NCBI RefSeq assembly: GCF_002729955.1
Contig: NZ_PBYA01000049.1
Span: 62,001 to 126,000 of the forward strand
Length of the DNA stretch: 64,000 nucleotides
Source of the DNA: Salinisphaera sp.
Lineage (GTDB): Bacteria > Pseudomonadota > Gammaproteobacteria > Nevskiales > Salinisphaeraceae
Direction of reading: 5' to 3'
Shown: positions 30,148-43,525 of the stretch, piece by piece
Position numbering within the stretch: the first letter of the stretch is position 1
How the letters are laid out: every line of letters starts with the position of its first letter
Made by a program: the position numbers and the translations under genes
Notes under the pieces: model-generated
Seen by the model: the letters and a program-made list of their open reading frames with translations, nothing else
The model's database searches: none
What the model was told of the DNA's origin: nothing

Positions 30148-31040
30148 CAGGAAGACGCCAGCTGCTGGCCGCGGCCCCACTGCAGCTTGTTGCGCAGGAT
30201 ATTGAAATAGTCGTAGCCGGGCGGGTGGATGAGCTTGAGATCGTGGGCGCCGCGGCGGATGTGCACGCAGTCGCCCGCGCCCAGCGGCTGGCTGACCTGG
30301 CCGTCGCTGGTGAATAGCGCCGCGCCGTCGAGGGTCCCGGCCACGCGGATCTCGATTTCATGATCGGCGTCGACGATCAGCGGCCGATCCGACAGCGTAT
30401 GCGGGCAGATTGGCACCAGCGCCAGCGCGTTGAGCGCGGGGTGGAGCACCGGCCCGCCGCCGGACAGGGCATAGGCGGTGGAGCCGGTCGGTGTGGCCAC
30501 CACCATGCCGTCGGCGCGGTGATGGCTGATGAAGGCGCCGTTCATGTAGGTATCGAAATCCAGAACCCGTGCGAAGGCCTGATTGCGGATCACACATTCG
30601 TTGATCGCCGGGAACAGTTCATCCTGGAAAGCGCCGTCCGCGCGCTCGATCTGTGCGCACAGCATCAGCCGCGATTCGGCGATGTAGTCGCCGGCGAAGA
30701 TATCGTCGAGCGTGGCGCTCATGTCGGCCGGCAGTACGTCCACCATGAAGCCGAGCCGGCCGAGGTTCACGCCCAGCAACGGCGTGCCAGAGGCCGCGAC
30801 CGCGCGCCCGGCATCCAGCAGGGTGCCATCGCCGCCGACGACCACCACCAGATCGCAGCGTTCGCCGAGATCGGCCCGCGCGCAGGTCTGTACCCCCTCG
30901 TGCGCGCTGGCGTGGCCTTCGTCAAGCAACACCTGCTTGCCGCGGGTCTGTAGATCGGCGATGAGGTTCTTGAGGGTCTGGCGTACGCCGTCGTCGTGTT
31001 TCTTGGCCAGGATGCCGACGGTTTCGAACTGTTGCGCCAT
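30147..31040 (-). CDS. nadK: NAD kinase
   Basis: 297 residues from ATG 31040. Phosphorylates NAD+ to NADP+ with ATP. The GGDGT motif is in LVVVVGGDGTLLDAG, and NECVIRNQAF, TPTGSTAYALSGGGP and HTLSDRPLIV are family hallmarks. The frame is open 14 codons upstream, but MAQQFETVGILAKKH is the standard N-terminus. It is followed by recN with a one-base stop/start overlap, and is divergent from grpE across 184 bp, which also holds a heat-shock promoter. Confidence 0.95.
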
Positions 31041-31128
31041 GCGCTTGCCTGCGGCCTGCCGGGAAGTCGATCGCGTAAGCATTCACGCCTTGTCCGACAA
31101 TTTCAACGAAAACCGGGCGTACGCCGTG

Positions 31129-31154
31129 CTTGAAATGGCTGCAGCCAGCCCAAT
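31129..31154 (+). promoter_or_regulatory. Sigma-32 (RpoH) heat-shock promoter of grpE
   Basis: CTTGAAA (31129-31135), 13-base spacer, CCCAAT (31149-31154). The -35 is a perfect match to the RpoH consensus and the -10 is close. It lies about 70 bases before the grpE ATG. Confidence 0.75.
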
Positions 31155-31224
31155 GGTGAAGGCAGTCAAGCCGGCGCAGGGCAGTTCTCGCCGGCACCGT
31201 CCAACAAGCGGGGATTTGCAACAG

Positions 31225-31854
31225 ATGAGCCAGGACGAAAAACACAACACACCGCACGACGAAACGGATTCCGCGGCCGAAAACACGCCGCAGCCGGATA
31301 TGGAAGGTATCCAGACCGGCACCGAGGATTACGTCGAGCCCGGTGATGTCACCGCCGACAGCATCGCGGAAACCGACGAGCTGCAGGCCGAACTCGACCA
31401 GGCACGCGCCGAAGCCGAGCAGTATCGCGATCAGGCCGTGCGTGCGCATGCCGAGATGGAAAACGTGCGCAAGCGCGCCCAGCGCGACGTGGAATCGGCG
31501 CGCAAGTTCGCGATCGAAAAATTCGCCTCCGAGCTGCTGGGCGTGCGCGACAGCCTGGAGCTGGGTCTCAAGGCCGCCGAGGAACAAAGCGGCGACTACG
31601 ACAAGCTCAAGGAAGGCATGGACATGACCGTGCGCATGCTGGTGTCGAGCATGGAAAAGGTCGGCATTGAAGCGATCGACCCCAAGGGCGAGGCCTTCAA
31701 TCCCGAGTTCCATGAAGCGGTTTCGACCCAGCCCAGCAGCGAGCTGGAGCCGAACACGGTCGCCGAGGTGATGCAGAAGGGCTACACGCTCAACGGGCGT
31801 GTTCTGCGTGCGGCCATGGTGGTCGTCGCCAAGCCGGCCGACAGCGGCTCATAG
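31225..31854 (+). CDS. grpE: Nucleotide exchange factor GrpE
   Basis: 209 residues from ATG 31225. An acidic, probably disordered N-terminus (about residues 1-50) precedes a coiled coil (ELQAELDQARAEAEQYRDQAV, split here for reference) and the family motif AEMENVRKRAQRD, then a C-terminal beta-domain with NPEFHEAVS and VLRAAMVVV. It releases ADP from DnaK. Upstream in-frame codons exist but lie antisense to nadK; the ATG follows a RpoH-like promoter. First gene of grpE-dnaK-dnaJ. Confidence 0.95.
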   Translation: MSQDEKHNTPHDETDSAAENTPQPDMEGIQTGTEDYVEPGDVTADSIAETDELQAELDQARAEAEQYRDQAVRAHAEMENVRKRAQRDVESARKFAIEKFASELLGVRDSLELGLKAAEEQSGDYDKLKEGMDMTVRMLVSSMEKVGIEAIDPKGEAFNPEFHEAVSTQPSSELEPNTVAEVMQKGYTLNGRVLRAAMVVVAKPADSGS

Positions 31855-31889
31855 GCGAAGGAAAATACGGCGCATAAAGGGGTGGGGCG

Positions 31890-31918
31890 CTTGAAAACGT
31901 ACACCGTGCGCCCCAGAT
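31890..31918 (+). promoter_or_regulatory. Sigma-32 (RpoH) heat-shock promoter of dnaK
   Basis: CTTGAAA (31890-31896), 14-base spacer, CCCCAGAT (31911-31918). It lies about 60 bases before the dnaK ATG, so dnaK can be transcribed without grpE under heat shock. Confidence 0.75.
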
Positions 31919-31978
31919 CGATTGTCAAGTCAAGTTTGAAGACGCTGCCAATGCAGTGCGAAGTAGAGGGAATTAAAC

Positions 31979-33925
<1,947 letters not shown>

Positions 33926-33948
33926 TCTGACGATCGGGTAGTCCTACA

Positions 33949-33983
33949 GCCGGGGCAGCGCCAGCCGTTGTCCCGGCGTTTTT
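33949..33983 (+). terminator. Terminator or attenuator between dnaK and dnaJ
   Basis: GCCGGGGCAG (33949-33958) can pair with TTGTCCCGGC (33968-33977) with two G-T pairs, around a 9-base loop, followed by G and five T. Partial termination here would lower dnaJ relative to dnaK. Confidence 0.65.
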
Positions 33984-34004
33984 GGTTGTAAAGGTCAAGG
34001 ATTC

Positions 34005-35141
34005 ATGGCGAACCGCGATTACTACGAAGTGCTTGGCGTGTCGAAAGGCGCGTCGAAGGACGAAATCAAGAAAGCCTATCGCCGGCTGGCGATGAAAAAC
34101 CATCCGGACCGCAATCCGGACGACGCCGATGCCGAGGCGCGTTTCAAGGAAGCCTCCGAGGCCTATGAGGTGCTCTCGGACGACCAGAAGCGCCAGGCCT
34201 ACGACCAGTTCGGTCATGCCGGGCTCGGCGGAGCGGCCGGAGGCGGCGGCTTCGGTGGCGCCGGTGCCGGCGGATTTGGCGACATCTTTGGCGATATCTT
34301 CTCGGATATCTTCGGTGGCGGCATGGGCGGCGGTCGTCAGCGTGCCTCGCGCGGCGCGGATCTGCGCTACGATCTGGATCTGGATCTGGAAACCGCGATC
34401 GGCGGCGATACCGTCGAAATTCGTATTCCCACGCTCGACCAGTGCGACGCCTGCGACGGCAGTGGTGCCGAGAAGGATTCGCCGGTCGATACCTGCCCGA
34501 CCTGTCAGGGTGTGGGTCAGGTACGCATTCAGCAGGGGTTCCTGTCGATCCAGCAAAGCTGCCCGGATTGCCACGGCAGCGGCAAGAAGATCCGCAACCC
34601 CTGTCGCAAGTGTGGCGGCGAGGGCCGTGTGCAGTCGTCCAAGACGCTGTCGGTCAAGGTGCCGCCGGGCGTAGACAACGGCGATCGCATCCGTCTGTCC
34701 GGCGAAGGCGAAGCCGGCGAAATGGGCGGCCCCTCGGGCGATCTGTATGTACAGATCAACGTCAAGCCGCATGAGTTCTTCGAGCGCGACGGCAACAACC
34801 TGCGAGCCAATGTGCCGGTCGACATGATCACGGCCGCACTCGGCGGCGAGATCGACGTGCCGACCCTGAATGGCAAGGTGAGCCTGCGCATTCCCACCGA
34901 AACCCAGTCCGGCAAGACGTTCAGGCTGCGGGGCAAGGGCGTACAGTCGGTACGCACCTCGGCACCGGGCGATCTGCTCTGCAAGGTGTCGGTGGAAACG
35001 CCGGTCAACCTCAACGCCAAGCAGAAGAAGCTGCTCGAAGAGTTTCGCGACAGCCTCGAGAACAGCGGTCGCAGTCACAGCCCGGCCACCAGTTCCTGGC
35101 TGGACAAGGCAAAACGCTTCTTCAACGAACACCTCGGCTAG
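34005..35141 (+). CDS. dnaJ: Chaperone protein DnaJ (Hsp40)
   Basis: 378 residues. J domain with HPD ([10 protein letters not shown]) in residues 1-70; Gly/Phe-rich segment about 75-110; four CxxCxGxG-type zinc repeats ([32 protein letters not shown]); C-terminal substrate domains. Stimulates DnaK ATPase and delivers substrates. RBS AAGGTCAAGG precedes the ATG. Confidence 0.98.
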   Translation: MANRDYYEVLGVSKGASKDEIKKAYRRLAMKNHPDRNPDDADAEARFKEASEAYEVLSDDQKRQAYDQFGHAGLGGAAGGGGFGGAGAGGFGDIFGDIFSDIFGGGMGGGRQRASRGADLRYDLDLDLETAIGGDTVEIRIPTLDQCDACDGSGAEKDSPVDTCPTCQGVGQVRIQQGFLSIQQSCPDCHGSGKKIRNPCRKCGGEGRVQSSKTLSVKVPPGVDNGDRIRLSGEGEAGEMGGPSGDLYVQINVKPHEFFERDGNNLRANVPVDMITAALGGEIDVPTLNGKVSLRIPTETQSGKTFRLRGKGVQSVRTSAPGDLLCKVSVETPVNLNAKQKKLLEEFRDSLENSGRSHSPATSSWLDKAKRFFNEHLG

Positions 35142-35171
35142 TCGATAACAGCGCACAAGGACGGGCAGGCC

Positions 35172-35984
35172 ATGACCACACGCGTAGCAATCAACGGCGC
35201 CGCCGGGCGCATGGGGCGGGAGCTGATCATCGCCTGCCAGCGCAACGAGGCGCTGACCCTGGCCGCCGCCTTTGAAGCGCCGGACAGCCCGGCGCTGGGC
35301 CAGGATGCCGGTCGTCTGGCCACCGGCGAGGATCTCGGCGTCGCGATTGCCAGCGCGGCCGATCGCGATGCGTCGACATTCGACGTGCTGGTGGATTTCA
35401 CCCGCCCCGAGCCCTGTCTGGCCGCACTCGACGACTGCGTGGCGGGTAACGCGGCCATGGTGATCGGCACCACCGGCTTCGATGAAAACCAGCTTGCCCG
35501 GCTCGATGCCGCGGCCGAGAAAATCCCGCTGGTATTCGCGCCGAACTTCAGCGCTGGCGTGAATTTGACGCTGAAACTGCTTGAAACAGCAGCAAAAGCG
35601 CTGGGCGACGATTTCGATATCGAAGTGATCGAAGCTCACCATCGCCATAAGGTGGATGCGCCCTCGGGAACCGCGCTGCGCATGGGCGAAGTGCTGGCCG
35701 ATGCCACCGGCCGCAATCTCGACGACTGTGCGGTCTATGCCCGCCAGGGGCATACGGGCGAGCGCGAGCAACGCACCATTGGTTTTCAGACCATTCGCGG
35801 CGGCGATATCGTCGGCGAACACACGGTGCTTTTTGCCGGCGAAGGCGAGCGCGTCGAGATCACGCACAAGGCCTCCTCCCGCCAGACCTTTGCCGGCGGC
35901 GCGATGCGGGCCGCGGCGTGGGTGGTCTCGCAGGCGGCCGGGCGCTACGACATGAACGATGTGCTGGGCCTGGGCGGCGACTGA
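35172..35984 (+). CDS. dapB: 4-hydroxy-tetrahydrodipicolinate reductase
   Basis: 270 residues. N-terminal NAD(P)-binding motif [23 protein letters not shown]-like segment ([14 protein letters not shown]), and the catalytic/substrate motif [20 protein letters not shown] with its His-His and Lys residues. Reduces the dehydrated 4-hydroxy-tetrahydrodipicolinate in lysine and diaminopimelate synthesis. It follows dnaJ by 30 bases and precedes carA, as in many gammaproteobacteria. Confidence 0.97.
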   Translation: MTTRVAINGAAGRMGRELIIACQRNEALTLAAAFEAPDSPALGQDAGRLATGEDLGVAIASAADRDASTFDVLVDFTRPEPCLAALDDCVAGNAAMVIGTTGFDENQLARLDAAAEKIPLVFAPNFSAGVNLTLKLLETAAKALGDDFDIEVIEAHHRHKVDAPSGTALRMGEVLADATGRNLDDCAVYARQGHTGEREQRTIGFQTIRGGDIVGEHTVLFAGEGERVEITHKASSRQTFAGGAMRAAAWVVSQAAGRYDMNDVLGLGGD

Positions 35985-36013
35985 GGAAACTGGCCGCGCG
36001 AGGTTCGAGCCGC

Positions 36014-36019
36014 TATAAT
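36014..36019 (+). promoter_or_regulatory. -10 element upstream of carA
   Basis: Perfect TATAAT about 75 bases upstream of the carA start and 30 bases after the dapB stop; no clear -35. It suggests carA has its own promoter. Confidence 0.45.
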
Positions 36020-36094
36020 TCGGCGCCGCCCGCGCCCGGTTTCGTTCGTCGAACGCCGGAACGTCTACCCAACCCACGGATCCTGGAGGCATTG

Positions 36095-37222
36095 TTGCGC
36101 CCTAAAGCTGTGCTCGCGCTCGAAGACGGTAGCCTGTTTCACGGTCGTGCAATCGGTGCCCCTGGCACGACGGTGGGCGAGGTCGTGTTCAACACGGCCA
36201 TGACCGGCTACCAGGAAATCCTCACCGATCCCTCGTATCGCCAGCAGATGGTCACCCTGACCTATCCGCATATCGGCAATACCGGGGCCAACCCCGAAGA
36301 CGTCGAATCCGATCGGGTTCAGGCGGCCGGCCTGATTATTCGCGAAGTCCCGCGGGCCCAGAGCAACTGGCGTGCATCCAGCGGGCTGATCGAATACCTC
36401 GAGGAGAACGGCATCGTCGGTATCGGCGATATCGATACCCGACGGCTGACGCGCCTGCTGCGGGAAAAGGGCGCCCAGAACGGATGTATCGTGGCCGGCG
36501 ATACGATCGACACCGACGAAGCCCTTGCCCAGGCGCGCGCCTTCCCGGGTCTGAAAGGCGCGGATCTGGCCGCCGATGCGGGTACGCGAGAGATCTACAC
36601 CTGGTCCGAGCCGACCTGGGTCGGGCCCAACGACGCGCATTCGGCCGCGCCGCCGAGCTATCACGTTGCCGTTTACGACTACGGCGTGAAGTACAACATC
36701 CTGCGTCGCCTGGTCGATTGCGGCGCCAAGCTCACGGTCGTGCCGCCGCGCACGCCGGTTGCCGACGTACTGGACATGGGCGTGGACGGCGTGCTGCTGG
36801 CCAACGGGCCGGGCGATCCGGAACCCTGCGATTATGCGATCGCGACCTGTCGCGAGCTCATCGAGCGGGGCTTTCCGACGCTGGGTATCTGTCTGGGCCA
36901 CCAGATTCTGGGCCTAGCCGCCGGCGGTCGCAGCCTGAAGATGAAGTTCGGCCATCACGGCGCCAACCATCCGGTGCAGGACGTGGATACCGGCGAAGTG
37001 ATGATCAGCAGCCAGAACCACGGCTTCGCCATCGACGAAGCCAGCCTGCCCGAGACCGCTCGCGTGACCCATCGGTCGCTGTTCGACGGCTCCCTGCAGG
37101 GCATGGAGATCGTCGGCAAGCCGGTGTTTTCCTTCCAAGGGCATCCGGAAGCCAGCCCCGGCCCGCATGACGTGGCGCCGATCTTCGATCGCTTCATGCG
37201 GGCGATGGAAAGCCATCGGTAG
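36095..37222 (+). CDS. carA: Carbamoyl-phosphate synthase small subunit
   Basis: 375 residues. Glutaminase subunit that supplies ammonia to CarB for carbamoyl phosphate used in arginine and pyrimidine synthesis. Motifs: [19 protein letters not shown], the class I amidotransferase nucleophile [10 protein letters not shown] and the C-terminal [13 protein letters not shown]. Start chosen at TTG 36095 with GGAGG 5 bases upstream (an adjacent TTG at 36092 is also possible); no ATG or GTG gives a sensible N-terminus. The TAG stop at 37220-37222 shares its last base with the first base of the inverted repeat of the inserted unit between carA and carB. Confidence 0.95.
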   Translation: MRPKAVLALEDGSLFHGRAIGAPGTTVGEVVFNTAMTGYQEILTDPSYRQQMVTLTYPHIGNTGANPEDVESDRVQAAGLIIREVPRAQSNWRASSGLIEYLEENGIVGIGDIDTRRLTRLLREKGAQNGCIVAGDTIDTDEALAQARAFPGLKGADLAADAGTREIYTWSEPTWVGPNDAHSAAPPSYHVAVYDYGVKYNILRRLVDCGAKLTVVPPRTPVADVLDMGVDGVLLANGPGDPEPCDYAIATCRELIERGFPTLGICLGHQILGLAAGGRSLKMKFGHHGANHPVQDVDTGEVMISSQNHGFAIDEASLPETARVTHRSLFDGSLQGMEIVGKPVFSFQGHPEASPGPHDVAPIFDRFMRAMESHR

Positions 37223-37251
37223 TCCGCAAATCAACGCGAATGAGCGCAAAT
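37222..37251 (+). repeat. Left inverted repeat of the carAB unit
   Basis: 30 bp made of three 10-bp iterations of a consensus close to NCGCRAATSA, starting GTCCGCAAAT. The last four bases overlap the ATG context of the GxxExxY gene. Confidence 0.75.
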
Positions 37252-37633
37252 GGAAGACAATATTTCAAAGCGTGTCATCGGTTGTGCATTTACGGTAAGC
37301 AACCAGCTTGGTTGCGGTTTTCTCGAAAATGTTTATGAGAATGCGCTGGCGATCGAGCTTCGCGACCAGCGCATCGAATTCGAACAGCAAAAGGCGCTCA
37401 AGGTTTATTACCGTGGCGTGGTGATCGGCCAATACGTCGCGGATATCGTGGTCGCGCAATGTTTGATCATCGAGATCAAGGCGTTGGCGGCAATCACGTC
37501 GACCCATGAAGCGCAACTTATGAATTACCTGCAGGCGACGGGTATTACTGTTGGCCTGCTCTTGAATTTTGGTACCCAACGCCTCGGCGTGAAGCGCATT
37601 GTTAAGTCGCACGACGACTCTTCGCCGATCTGA
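37250..37633 (+). CDS. GxxExxY family protein, PD-(D/E)XK nuclease-like fold
   Basis: 127 residues. The name-giving motif is GCGFLENVYENAL (Gly-x-x-Glu-x-x-Tyr) near residue 21. A PD-(D/E)XK-like active site can be read as Asp in YVADIVVAQ followed by Glu-x-Lys in LIIEIKALAA. The family is widespread, often multicopy and functionally uncharacterised. The gene lies between carA and carB in the same orientation, within a unit bounded by inverted repeats. Its ATG (37250) overlaps the end of the left repeat. Codon use looks less GC-rich than in carA and carB, consistent with transfer. There is no good ribosome-binding site apart from sequence inside the repeat. Confidence 0.88.
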   Translation: MEDNISKRVIGCAFTVSNQLGCGFLENVYENALAIELRDQRIEFEQQKALKVYYRGVVIGQYVADIVVAQCLIIEIKALAAITSTHEAQLMNYLQATGITVGLLLNFGTQRLGVKRIVKSHDDSSPI

Positions 37634-37638
37634 CTTTT

Positions 37639-37668
37639 ATTTGCGCTCATTTGCGTCAATTTGCGGAC
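37639..37668 (-). repeat. Right inverted repeat of the carAB unit
   Basis: Reverse complement matches the left repeat at 27 of 30 positions, with the same three-fold 10-bp periodicity. It ends 9 bases before the carB ATG. Confidence 0.75.
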
Positions 37669-37677
37669 AAGTGATTT

Positions 37678-40902
<3,225 letters not shown>

Positions 40903-40918
40903 CGGATACAGCAGCCGG

Positions 40919-40943
40919 TGGTGCGGGCTCGAAGCCCGCACCA
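40919..40943 (+). other. Hairpin downstream of carB
   Basis: TGGTGCGGGCT and AGCCCGCACCA form an 11-bp perfect stem with a 3-base loop starting 17 bases after the carB stop. No T-run follows, so it may be a 3'-end stabiliser or a factor-dependent stop. Confidence 0.5.
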
Positions 40944-41034
40944 GGCCTGCGATACGTGCGGGTCTGGACGGTCGGGCGGCACCCCTTGCGGCAGTGGTGC
41001 GCGGCCCGAGGCCGAAAAAAGTCTGCGAACTCGT

Positions 41035-41040
41035 TATAAT
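41035..41040 (+). promoter_or_regulatory. -10 element of the ectABC operon
   Basis: Perfect TATAAT 29 bases ahead of the ectA start, implying a leader of about 23 bases. The -35 region is poor, as is common for osmotically controlled or RpoS-type promoters; regulation is inferred. Confidence 0.55.
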
Positions 41041-41069
41041 GCGATCAAACCAAAACACAGACTGTAGCC

Positions 41070-41612
41070 ATTAGCGACCAACATTCTGCAAACGAAGTCC
41101 GGTTTCGCCCGCCCCGTAAAGAGGACGGCGCCGGCATTCTCCGACTCGTCCACGACCTGGGCGTGCTCGACGTCAACTCCGCCTACGCGTACATGCTCAT
41201 TGGCGAGCATCACGCGGCGACCAGCGTGGTCGCCGAAATCGACGGCGAACTGGTGGGGTTCATTACCGCCTATATTCTCCCGGCCCAGCCCGATATCGTC
41301 TTCGTATGGCAAGTCGGCGTGGCCGAAGCCGGCCGCGGTCGCGGTCTGGCCACGCGCATGCTTTTCGAAATCCTCGAACGCGAGGCCTGCGAGAACGTGC
41401 GCTATCTGGATACCACCATCGGGCCGAGCAACGACCCGTCCATCGCGTTGTTCCGTGGTCTCGCGCGTCGCCTGGAAACGACCGTCGACGAAAGCGAGCT
41501 TTTTTCCAGCGAAATGTTCGGCGATTTCGACGACGAACCCCACGAGCCGGAAATTCTTTTCCGCATCGGCCCGTTCGACCGCGCGAGCGTGATCGCGCAC
41601 GACACCGAATAG
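41070..41612 (+). CDS. ectA: L-2,4-diaminobutyrate N(gamma)-acetyltransferase EctA, apparent ATT start
   Basis: 180 residues. GNAT-fold enzyme that acetylates diaminobutyrate, the second step to ectoine. Family motifs: FRPPRKEDGAGILRLVHD, LDVNSAYAYMLIGEHHA, FVWQVGVAEAGRGRGLATRML, LDTTIGPSNDPSIALFR. The conserved N-terminal motif starts about 10 codons after 41070. Between the in-frame stop at 41037 and GTG 41163 there is no ATG, GTG or TTG, and starting at 41163 would remove about 30 conserved residues. The best available initiator is the ATT at 41070, as in infC of E. coli. First gene of ectABC. Confidence 0.9.
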   Translation: MSDQHSANEVRFRPPRKEDGAGILRLVHDLGVLDVNSAYAYMLIGEHHAATSVVAEIDGELVGFITAYILPAQPDIVFVWQVGVAEAGRGRGLATRMLFEILEREACENVRYLDTTIGPSNDPSIALFRGLARRLETTVDESELFSSEMFGDFDDEPHEPEILFRIGPFDRASVIAHDTE

Positions 41613-41679
41613 CATCGCTCGGCCGCTTGCCATGCGGCCGCAGGTCATCGATTATCCGAGCAACAGCTCAGGAGTATTT

Positions 41680-42957
41680 ATGGAAATCATCAATCGTCTT
41701 GAATCCGAAGTCCGCGGCTATGTCCGCTCCTTCCCCAAGGTGTTTACCTGGGCGAAGGGCAACCGCATGAAGGCCCAGGACGGAAGCGAGTATCTCGACT
41801 TCTTCTCCGGCGCCGGCGCGCTCAACTATGGTCATAACGACGAGACCATGAAAGCCGCGCTGATCGAATACATCCAGTCCGACGGCGTGACCCACGGCCT
41901 GGACATGGCCACGGCCGAGAAGGTGCGTTTCCTCGAAACCTTCGAGAACGTGATCATGAAGCCGCGCGGCATGGAATATAAGATCCAGTTCCCGGGGCCG
42001 ACCGGTACCAACGCCGTGGAAGCCGCGCTCAAGATCGCGCGCAAGGTCAAGAAGCGTCCGGGCGTGCTGTTCTTCACCAATGCCTATCACGGCATGACGC
42101 TGGGTGCGCTGGCGGTGACCGGCAACGCCTCCAAGCGCGGTGGTGCCGGCGTGGCCATGCCGGGCGCCACCCCGCTGCCGTACTGCGGCTATTTCGGCGA
42201 AAGCCGGGATACCGCCGACGATCTCGAGGCCATGCTCAAGAACAGCTCCAGCGGTCTGGAAAAGCCGGCGGCGATCATCGTTGAAACGGTGCAGGGCGAG
42301 GGCGGCATCAACGTCGCCAGCTTCGACTGGCTCAAGAAGGTCGAAAAACTCTGCCACGAGCACGACATGCTGTTCATCGTGGACGATATCCAGGCCGGCG
42401 TCGGCCGTACGGGGCCGTTCTTCTCGTTCGAACCGGCGGGTATCAAACCCGACATCATCACCGTGTCGAAGTCGCTGTCCGGCTATGGCCTGCCGCTGGC
42501 GATCACCATGATCCGTCCGGATCTGGATATCTGGAGCCCGGGCGAGCACAACGGCACCTTCCGTGGCTTCAACCACGCCTTCGCCACCGCCAACGCGGCG
42601 CTGAAAACCTACTGGAGCGACGACAAGCTCGAGAAGGAAACGCTGCGCAAGAGCGAGACCATCAAGCAGCGCCTGAACGCGATGGTGGATGCACAGCCGT
42701 CCTTCAAAGCTGAAATCCGTGGCCGTGGCTTTTTCATCGGCATGGACTGCGAGAACGCAGAGCTGGCCGACGAGATCGCTGGCGAATGCTTCGAAAACGG
42801 GCTGATCCTGGAAACGGCGGGCGCCGACGACAACGTCATGAAGGTCATGCCGCCGCTGATCAGCACCGATGAAGATATCGCCGAAGGCCTGGACATCATC
42901 GAAAAGGCGCTGGCCACCGTGCTCGAACGTCACGGCCTGCTCAACAGCGCGGCCTGA
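41680..42957 (+). CDS. ectB: Diaminobutyrate-2-oxoglutarate aminotransferase EctB
   Basis: 425 residues, class III PLP aminotransferase; makes L-2,4-diaminobutyrate from aspartate semialdehyde and glutamate, the first ectoine step. Motifs: FFSGAGALNYGHND, FPGPTGTNAVEAALKIARK, DDIQAGVGRTGPFFSFEPAG and the PLP lysine in TVSKSLSGYGLPLAI. Start ATG 41680 with GGAG 5 bases upstream. 67 bases after ectA. Confidence 0.97.
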   Translation: MEIINRLESEVRGYVRSFPKVFTWAKGNRMKAQDGSEYLDFFSGAGALNYGHNDETMKAALIEYIQSDGVTHGLDMATAEKVRFLETFENVIMKPRGMEYKIQFPGPTGTNAVEAALKIARKVKKRPGVLFFTNAYHGMTLGALAVTGNASKRGGAGVAMPGATPLPYCGYFGESRDTADDLEAMLKNSSSGLEKPAAIIVETVQGEGGINVASFDWLKKVEKLCHEHDMLFIVDDIQAGVGRTGPFFSFEPAGIKPDIITVSKSLSGYGLPLAITMIRPDLDIWSPGEHNGTFRGFNHAFATANAALKTYWSDDKLEKETLRKSETIKQRLNAMVDAQPSFKAEIRGRGFFIGMDCENAELADEIAGECFENGLILETAGADDNVMKVMPPLISTDEDIAEGLDIIEKALATVLERHGLLNSAA

Positions 42958-43038
42958 TCGTTCGTTTTTGACTGCAATCCTTCACACATACTGTAGGATG
43001 CAGAGGTGTGGATCATCACAAGACGCTAGGAGTCTTAT

Positions 43039-43428
43039 ATGAAGATTGTGCGTACCGAAGACCTGCGCGGCACCGATCGCGAAGTCATCAGCCCGGACGG
43101 CTGGACCAGCGTGCGCTGGTTGCTCAAAAGCGACGGCATGGGGTTTTCGTTTCACGAAACGACCTTCCCGCCGGGCCTCGAGTTCGACATGTGGTACAAG
43201 TACCACCTCGAAGCGGTGTTCTGCTATCAGGGCGAAGGCACGATCGTTAACCGTGACACCGGCGAAGAGCACAAGATCGAGCCGGGTACCGTGTATGCGC
43301 TGGATAACCACGACAAGCATACGCTCAAGGCCAAGACGGAAATGAAGCTGGTCTGTGCCTTCAACCCGCCGGTCACCGGCCGCGAGATCCATGATGAAGA
43401 CGGCGCCTATGTGCCGCCGGAAGACTGA
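43039..43428 (+). CDS. ectC: L-ectoine synthase EctC
   Basis: 129 residues, cupin fold. Cyclises N-gamma-acetyl-diaminobutyrate to ectoine. Typical sequence: [50 protein letters not shown] and [16 protein letters not shown], including the metal-binding Glu, Tyr and His. Last gene of the operon, followed by a strong terminator. No ectoine hydroxylase (ectD), specialised aspartokinase or ectoine transporter is present in the cluster. Confidence 0.97.
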   Translation: MKIVRTEDLRGTDREVISPDGWTSVRWLLKSDGMGFSFHETTFPPGLEFDMWYKYHLEAVFCYQGEGTIVNRDTGEEHKIEPGTVYALDNHDKHTLKAKTEMKLVCAFNPPVTGREIHDEDGAYVPPED

Positions 43429-43464
43429 TCACGCGATTAGCTCGCGAGATTCAGTACGGATCTG

Positions 43465-43497
<33 letters not shown>

Positions 43498-43525
43498 GTG
43501 CCTGGCGTCTGCGGGGCGGGGCGCT

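Larger units (their letters stand above)
37222..37668 (+). mobile_element. 447-bp inverted-repeat-bounded unit carrying a GxxExxY gene, between carA and carB
   Basis: The unit is bounded by 30-bp inverted repeats (37222-37251 and 37639-37668) matching at 27 of 30 positions. It encloses a single gene that starts on the last bases of the left repeat and ends 6 bases before the right one. It fills the whole carA-carB gap. No target-site duplication is evident. A decayed copy with the same ends lies at 45923-46118. It is not a classical insertion sequence, since no transposase is present; the encoded nuclease-fold protein or a factor in trans would have to move it. Mobility is inferred. Confidence 0.65.

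Noticed and set aside
37250-37633. Carbamoyl-phosphate-related function for the gene between carA and carB
   Set aside because: The product has GxxExxY and PD-(D/E)XK features and repeat boundaries. Nothing links it to nitrogen or nucleotide metabolism beyond its position.
40919-40943. Intrinsic terminator after carB
   Set aside because: The stem is strong but no T-tract follows, so it was listed only as a hairpin.
41163-41612. EctA starting at GTG 41163
   Set aside because: This start would delete about 30 residues containing the conserved FRPP...DG...LVHDLG segment that is clearly encoded in frame upstream.
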